Shown: piece after piece, positions 44,801-53,800 of the stretch
Layout: every line of letters begins with the position of its first letter
How positions within the stretch are numbered: the stretch's first letter is position 1
Assembly: GCA_024516035.1 (NCBI GenBank)
Contig: JAMCCL010000143.1
Coordinates: 1-64,000 of the forward strand
Reading direction: 5' to 3'
Source: Bactericera cockerelli
Lineage: Eukaryota > Arthropoda > Insecta > Hemiptera > Triozidae
DNA: 64,000 bases
The notes under the pieces: model-generated
Seen by the model: the letters and a program-made list of their open reading frames with translations, nothing else
What the model was told of the DNA's origin: nothing
Database searches by the model: none
Made by a program: the position numbers and the translations under genes

Positions 44801-47800
44801 ATAAGTAGGTACCGTATATATTTATTTATTTACAAATAAAAAACTTCCTCCATTCCGCGTGACCTTCTGGTATCGACCCAAGGATACATGCAGCATTACC
44901 CTTCTGAATGGCCAGACCCATTCTTTGGGCAAGAAATTGTTTAGATCGGGGTTCACCCGTACATCAGCCATTCCTTCGAGGCAACACTCCACGCACCCAT
45001 GGTCTCTACCGCCAAAGGTTGAAATATATAGCCTACATTCTTAATGTTTGTACATTTCAGTTTGTACTTTTTATATTTTTTACTATACATATTTAATTAT
45101 TTCCTATATTTTTTCGCCAGAATGAGAATGTACATTTCAGTTCTTTTTATATTTTTTACTATACATAATTAATTGTTTCCTATATTTTTTCGCCAGAATG
45201 AGAACAAGAACGCCGCCATAGTGTTCCTCTGGCTGTACAAGTCAGGGAATGGGGACCAGTGTGTCAATCGACAGGTGAGGCTCTTTATTCAAATGGTTGC
45301 TTGAATTTTCTTATTTAAAAGTAGATACTGTTATAAACCTAGAGGCTCTTTGTTCAAATGGTTGCTTGAATTTTATTATTTGAAAGTAGATACTGTTATA
45401 AACCTTGTTGTAAAATACATCTATGAAATTTTGTTTAAAAAAAGTAGATACAGTGGCTGAATATTTAGTCCAAACATCTCGTCTCGAGAAAGTTGATGGG
45501 GCAGTGTGCCTCTTACAAAAACAACTTACATTTTTTTTGTCCAAAAAACTTACAGTGTGAGATTTAAGTAATTAAGTTTTTCTTATCTCTTAACGTTTTC
45601 TTCAATATCCGATACGTAACTATAAAGTTTTCCTTAGTTAAAACTTAAAAGCTTTTAATCTTGTTATGAATTAGTCCAGATGCCAATGAATCCCTAGTTT
45701 CATTTTATGAATAAATAATTGTTACATATTGGATGTCAAACAAGTTGAATTTATAAAGTTTTTCTTGTCAAAAAAGAAAATGTATTAAATTCTCAATCTC
45801 CGAAAGTAATTAGATCTCTTTTATTGGTACACTTCAAGAAAATTAGAATAAACAAATAAATATCTGTTGAAACCAATGGACAAACTATCTAAAATCTACA
45901 CAGTTCACAACGTCCATTTTTTTAAGAACTTTGATCGAACTAAAATTTATTTTATGTCATCATCTCTTTAAGAAAAATAAATTAGAGGTAAAATTACCAC
46001 CCTAATTCTTTGTAATTTTGGTGATTGTAAATAGATAACTATAAGCAATTTTGTAATTTTATTGTAAATGTAAGGGTTGGGTGGAAGATATTGCCATAGG
46101 CATATGTCGTGAATTCGCCTGGTGCGAACACGTGGAAGATAACGACAGAGAAAATAAAAACTAATTGTTTGTGGATCTAAAGGGGGGATTCTAAATGTTT
46201 TGGTTATATATTTATTACTTTCACAATGTACTTATATAGTTATGAATTAAACATAGATAATAGGTTTATTAAGGCGAATCAATGTCACTTGGCAAAACTG
46301 TTTATCTTACTAGATTATGCACTATTGCAAAAATCAGACTATAATAAAATTACTTTGTATTATATCAAAATGAAAGATTGACTATTTGAATCACTACTAT
46401 TTAACTTCACTAATTTAATCAAATATCTAAATGTCACTCTATTGAAACTACTAATGAACTCGGTACTCCTCTAGTCGGAGTCTAAATTACTTGCCACACC
46501 TCTAGTCGGTGCAGCTTCTAGGAAAACTTGAACTTCCGCCCTCGTCGGCGTCTCAATTGCAACTAACTTTAGGCCTCTTTCCTAAAGTTTAAAATGTCTG
46601 TCATATGTTTACAAAATGTCTGTCATGTTTACAAAAGTTATTAATTAAATATTTCAGACTAGTAATTAAAAACACCTCGCGTTCGCGACATTCCCCCCCA
46701 TAAAAGGAAATAAGGAATTATAAGAGAGAAATAAATATCATAATAAGTTACAGAATGAAGTACTAATAAATAATAAACCTTGGTTTTATAAACAACTAAA
46801 ATAATCTTCTGTAACTTGAAAGTTCCTAATATTCATAATTACTTATGATTGCTTGGAATGCTAACATATTGAATAAGTACAATAAAAGACTGCATTTTAC
46901 TTTATTTTTTAAAAACAAAAATATTGAACATAAATATTTCATGACATACCTATGAAAAGAAAAATAAACTGCTATCGAATCTCTGAAAATTGGAAAGTTT
47001 TAACATAATTTTTTTTAACTTCTTCAGAGGAATAAAAATCAATAAATAACATTTTATAATAATAATAATGATAATGAACAAATGTAAAACTTCAGAAATA
47101 TTAACTTGTTCCTCAATAACCTTTTAGTCCATTTCCATTGGGTAGAGGGAGCTAACAGGACGAGTAATTATGTTACCATTGGAAACTTGAACATCAACGG
47201 TACCTACTTTATTATGACGATTATAGTAGAGTTTCCGTATTATACCATACGGCCAATTTGATCGTTTTGTTTTACCTTCTCTAATTAAAACAACCTCGCC
47301 TAGTTTTGGTTCTACACTCGTCACTTTACCCTGACGAAACATGGTGACTTTACGTTCACGTAGGCAAGACACATATTGTTTTGACCAATGTCTCCAAAAC
47401 ATATCTAAATAAGAATGACCTTTCTTCCAAAGATCAACAACCTTTCTGAAAGTTACACTTTGAGACTTGTCCTCTGTATAGTCTCCGTCTTGACTGTTGA
47501 GAGCATCTCTCTTGAGACCTAGGAAATGATTGGGAGTAATGATGAGGTCTTCTTCCCCATAGTATCCCAGTGGTCGTGAGTTCACAATACTTTCTACTTC
47601 TATCAGTATTGTATTCAGCTGATTAGTGGTCAACAATAGCTTACCTATTGTCTTTTTTAAGCATTGTTTCACGACTCCTACCATTCTTTCATAAGCGCCT
47701 CCTTGCCATGGATGAAGTGGACTTATGTAGTTGAACTTGATTTTCTTATTATTCAAGTTATCATAAAGGCTATTGATGACGTTTTCCGCCAATTTGAATG

Positions 47801-50800
47801 TCATAGCGTTATCACACAGGATATGTTTGACATTTCCTCGACGTGCTATAAACCGTCTTAAAGCTAATATACGAGTATAGTCAGTACCCCCTAGAGTTTG
47901 TGTAAGCTCTAAGTGCACTGCACGGGTAGTTAAGCAACAGAAGATCAATCCATACACAGGAGCCTTTACTCCGCTTTCCTTAACATATAAGGGACCAAAA
48001 TAGTCTATACCTACGTATTCAAAAGCAATATTTTTGTTCACGCGAAAATTAGGCAAGATAGAGAAATCCGGCATTTTATATGGATTCACATTTTGTCTTT
48101 TACAAGTGTCACATTTACTAAGAACACTTCGTACTTCAGTACGACCTTGAGACATCCAATATTCTTCCCTTACCAAGGCTAATGTGTGTGATACACCACA
48201 ATGTAAGCTTTTATTGTGTATATCTCTAATAATAAGTCGAGATAAGTGATTATGTCGGGGTAGGTATATAGGAAATTTTCCACTAGAGTTACTATCTACC
48301 TCTATGAAACGACCCTTACAAATAAGTATTTTGTTATCACTCAGCTCTAAGCCTAGCTGTTTACACAAATTGTCTCGTTGGCCCGACAAGATGCACTCGA
48401 TTTGTGCGGCGCTACTTTCGTATTGCAAATACAATATCCAAGACAGTCTACTTGAAGAATACTCATCATAACTGATTGGACCTTTAACATCCTTGTCTCC
48501 TCGACATGATCGAATGAATTTTTTAACATAACAAGTTACATTCACAAGCGTGTGAAATGAGTTGAATTTTGATTCATCAATGGGTAAGGGTTTTGTTACC
48601 TTATATTTATGTTTATTTGTCAACAAAGCCACACCTTTCTCTTCGGCTACTTGTATTTCCTCAGGGGGCATGCTGGGAAAGTCGAAATCAGGTACTGTAT
48701 CAGTGGAGAGGAATGAGGGCCCTTTCCACCATAGAGTGTTGCTAACTAGGTTCAAGGCATTAGAACCTCGGCAAGCCATATCGGCTGGATTACTTCCTGT
48801 AGGTACATATTTGAATGTAATTTGAAAAGGTGCTGACTTGATTTCCTTCACTCTGTTGTTAATAAAAGTAGGTAAGACTTTATTACCTGTGATCCAATGA
48901 AGAACACATTGATTATCACTCCAGAGGAGACATTTATCAATTTTTAACTGGAGTCCCTCTCGGACAAATTTTAAACTACGATACGCTATTAAGGCGCCTA
49001 GTAGCTCTAGCCGCGGTAGAGTTGGCTTATCCATAGGGGCAACTCGCGACTTGGCAAATACTATGTTACTTGTAATCCTACCTGATGAGGATATACTTTT
49101 AAGATATACCACCGATGCATAGCTATATGCGCACGCATCAGAAAATGAATGAAGCTCGTAGTATATATCATCACCATCGCTAGTGTCTAAGTATCTCGAT
49201 ACAGGAATAGACTGAACATAGTTCATACTGTCTACAATTCTCAAGAATTCACTCTTATCCTGTGATTCTAGCTCATCGTCCCAATCTTTCTTCTGAATCC
49301 AGGCACTTTGCACCAGAAGCTTGAGGGACATAATAATCGGCGTCCAAAGTCCCAAAACATCAAAGAAGGATGCAAGTACACTCAATAATAATCTTTTGCA
49401 AATTAGTTCTTTTTTGTATGTAAAGTTGAACTTCAGACTCAACTTATCGTTCTGAGTGTCCCAGAGCATACCCAGGGGGTGTTTTGTACTTTTTTAACAT
49501 TACAAAGCTCAGGATTTAAATCAATAGGATGGTTCGATGCCCATTCTCTAAGATTTAAAGAAGCGTCAGAAAATACCTTTCTGGCTTTCTGAACGAATTC
49601 TTCGACATCCTTTTCACAGTTAACACCACATAGAATATTATCCATGTAAATATTTTGTCGTAACTGTTCTACAACAGAATCATTCGGATACTTGGCTAAG
49701 TGTGTACGAATAACACCACTTAACAAGAATGGACTAGACACCACACCAAAGGGCAGACGGGTATGGCGTAACACTAATATATTATCGGGACTTACTGGCT
49801 TGTTTACATCCCTTAACCATAATATTCGGGTGAAATCTCGTTCACCTTCATTTAGCCCAATATTAAGGAACGCTTTCTCAATATCGGCTATAAGTCCATA
49901 CTTAGGTAATCTAAATCTCAATAACAATGAGCACAAGTTCTCTAGTAACACGGGGCCTCGATATAATAAGTCATTGAGGCTTGGCTTAGAACGATTTTGA
50001 CGGGCCGAAGCGTCCATCACAAATCTTACCTTCGTAGTATTACTGTCCTTTTTAATGACAGCATGGTATGGAAAATAACATGAACTTCTATCCAGCTCAT
50101 CATTTGGAACTTCTTCTAGAATTCCATTACTCAACTGTTCGGTCAAAGTTTCCTTGCATACCTGCAGGACACCGTCGTCAGTATGTCTTTTGATCAATGA
50201 CTTTAGTCTCCCTATGGCTAAGCCGTAGTTGGACTGAACGTCTCTAGTATCATTCTTCCATGGGAAATCTACATAATATCTACTATCTTTATATTGCAGA
50301 CTAGACTCAAAAGTCTGCAAGGCAAGATCGTCATCTACAATAGAACAATTGTCCTTTATTCCGATGGTTTGCAATTCCCATAACTTACGTACATCATCGG
50401 TTGAATCTAAACCTATCTCAGTTCTAGTATACAAAGAAGAAGAAGCGATATTTTGATCTTCTGATAACTTACTTTCTGTGGTGGTTCCACTAAATACGTA
50501 TCCAAATACAGTGTTGAACAGATACAAATTATCTTTCACTTTAATTTTCTCTGGCAAGAAAAACTGGGCATAATAATCAACTCCTAAGAGTATGTCAAAC
50601 TGCATTTCAGGATTATCTAATAAGTACCGGTCAGCTAAGCTATAGTTTTCATTTAACTTCCTAATGAACTCCCGGTCACATAATAGTTTATTATCAGCAC
50701 TAACAATTGTAGGTACTACCAATAATTTCAGTTCAAAATTTGAATCACTTGTAACCATGTCTAGAGACACTTCTGGAGCTTTCATGTGCTTGGGTTCTAA

Positions 50801-53800
50801 AGCCCCAAATGTATAAACATTCATTGGCATTACTTTACCAGTTTCTAATCCCAGTAACTTCTGCAGCCTTTCACTTACGTACGAATGGCTACTAGCTGTA
50901 TCTAAAATAGCCCGAACTTTAATAGTTTCATTGCTATTCTTGCCCTTTACATGAAGTACAGCAGTTTGCATAAAAACTACAGTATTTACGGCGCATGCCG
51001 TTGTAGCGGAAAACTCTTGCACATTTTCCTGGCCTGTTAATGCACTATTAGTACTAATATCTACCTTCTTATCACGCACAGAACTAGATCTGGGCGCAGA
51101 GTTAGACCTAGGTTTACTTCTAATGAGGTCCCAATTTCTGTATTCTGAATGCTTATCAGGTCCATGACCTTTAGAAAACTTGTCTGGACAAAGTGCCCTA
51201 TAATGATGTCCAATTTTTCCACAGTGCCAACACTTGGTATAATTTTTACAATCACGAGTAGGATGAGATAAGCTCAGACAAATATAGCAACGCCCATTTA
51301 GTTTCTTTTTTCTTTCAATCAGAGTAGAATAAGTCTGGCACTCATCACTAAAGTGATTTCCCTCACAAAAAACACATTTATAATTATTATTACGTCTAAC
51401 TGTGTTTGGACTAGAATTTTTAATACCACTGTTCTTATGCTGTTGTCTATCGACTATTAATAGAGACTCAGCGGTATAAGGTTTCTTCTCATATCTCATA
51501 GGAGTAATGGGTGATTTAAATTGAAACTCACCTGACCTAGCAGTGTTAGACTTTTCCGTGGAGCCTAGAGACTTCATGACACTCTCTACTTTAAGCTCAT
51601 CTTTCATTTGTTTCCTAATGATCTCTACAGATATATTTTCCCCATTTTTTTCTACTAACTTATATTGGGTGCCTGTAGTCAATTTATTGTACACCACGGA
51701 AGCTAAAATTTTGTTCTCTACTACATCTCCTAAATTCTCTAACAACTTAAGTTTTACTTCTAGCTCGGTATAAAACTTGTGAACATCTTCCTTTTTGTTA
51801 GAGGGAAGTGTCATTTTCACTATGTCATTGTAAAGTTTATTTGCAACAATGACTTCGCTACCATATGCTTCGTGCAATATTTCCTTTGCTAGTTTGTAAT
51901 TAGCACTGGTCATTTTTACACCATCTAACAATTTAGACGCTTTACCTGTAAGCTGCATTTTGAGGTATTGTAACTTTAGACTATCAGGAATATTTGTCTT
52001 ACTATCTATGATTTGGACAAAACATTCCCAAAACTCACTGTACCTCTCGGGTTCCGAACCATCAAATTTAATAAGTTCTACCTTTGGCAGAAAACTATAA
52101 CTGGAGCTGTCCATTGGTTGAGCTCTTTGGACACTAGGATTGGCTAACTCTAATTCCATCTTCTGAATTCGTAATTCTTCTACCTTAATACGATCTCTGT
52201 ATTCTAACTCGACTAGCTCAATATCCTTTGCCTGTTTTTCTAGCAAAAACTTACGCTCATTTTCTTCTTGCTCAATATCCTTTGCCTGTTTTTCTAGCAA
52301 AAACTTACGCTTATTTTCTTCTTGCTCAATATCCTTTGCCTGTTTTTCTAGCAAAAACTTACGCTCATTTTCTTTGTATTCCAACTGGCGATCAATTCCT
52401 AACTTCACGGACTCATAATCAGCTATCCTAGCCTCTACTTCTGAAATCTCCTGGGTCAATCTATCATGCAGCTCATCGCTAGCTGTTGTGTCTAGGCTTT
52501 CTAATTCTGACTCATTTTCACTTAATGCATTTTCTAATAAATCTCTTCTAGTGATATAAAGGGCTAATATCTCTTTAACATAATTGATTTGACTGATTGA
52601 GGCTTTCACAAAACCTTCAGTAAAAGCAGACCTTTGAATTACGTGTATCTCTGATACAGTAGATTCGACCTTACTAAGTTGATTTTTACTTCTAGTAAAG
52701 TTACGTTTTAAAACAGTAACTGAAGCCATTATAATCTAAGATAAGGAAAAAAAATAAGGGAGAAAAATATTTAAATATGTCAACTAAAATAAGAATAATC
52801 AGGCTAATAAAATTACATACTTACTAATTCATAGCTATCTAACTACCTACGTAGTATCTAATAAGTAATAAGAAATTACTCAATTACTATTGACTGTTGT
52901 TTTTATGATGCTAAAAAATTGTACCTGGTAACCTATTTCCTACGACAATAGGTACTGCTAAATTTAAATAAGTAAAGAATCTACATAAACACTTTATCTG
53001 TAGATAAATATAAAAGGATCATTAAATCAAGCTACTCACTAACTCAAATTATTAAAGGCTTGAAATACTTTAATCCTAATTGAATAATAATAATAATAGT
53101 TATAGCAGAATACCAATTAAATTGTCATCATAACGATTCATAAAAAATGGTAACACCTGAAGTGTTTTTCCATATGACTTAATTAATCAATCCTTTAATT
53201 AAATTTGAATATCCATCAAAACAATAAACAAAAGAAAAGTGAGAAGTTTAAAAAATAATAATTAGCAACTTATCAGCTGTTTGAAAAGATGTTCTGTGTG
53301 CAACTTCACTTCTCAACCGGGTTGACTAGATTGCCGCTATCCTCTCTCTAGCGCTGCTGTCGCTGTAGCTGTGATTACAAGATGTCTGCCAACGCGCGCA
53401 TGAATATTGAAGGCTGGCGTCCTTGCGTCTGGTAATCCCAGAATCCCTTGCGTGAACTATGCCTTTGACGATACACTGCACCGGAAGTAGTTCGGTTTTT
53501 AACTTCAAAAAATATTGATTTTCCTCGTACTTTTTACGATAAAACTATTGAAATTATGTTTAAATCACTTTATTAAAACTTTATTATAGTAGTTTTATTG
53601 TAAACCACGCTCTGCTACCAAATTTTTTTTCTGTCGTGAATTCGCCTGGTGCGAACACGTGGAAGATAACGACAGAGAAAATAAAAACTAATTGTTTGTG
53701 GATCTAAAGGGGGGATTCTAAATGTTTTGGTTATATATTTATTACTTTCACAATGTACTTATATAGTTATGAATTAAACATAGATAATAGGTTTATTAAG

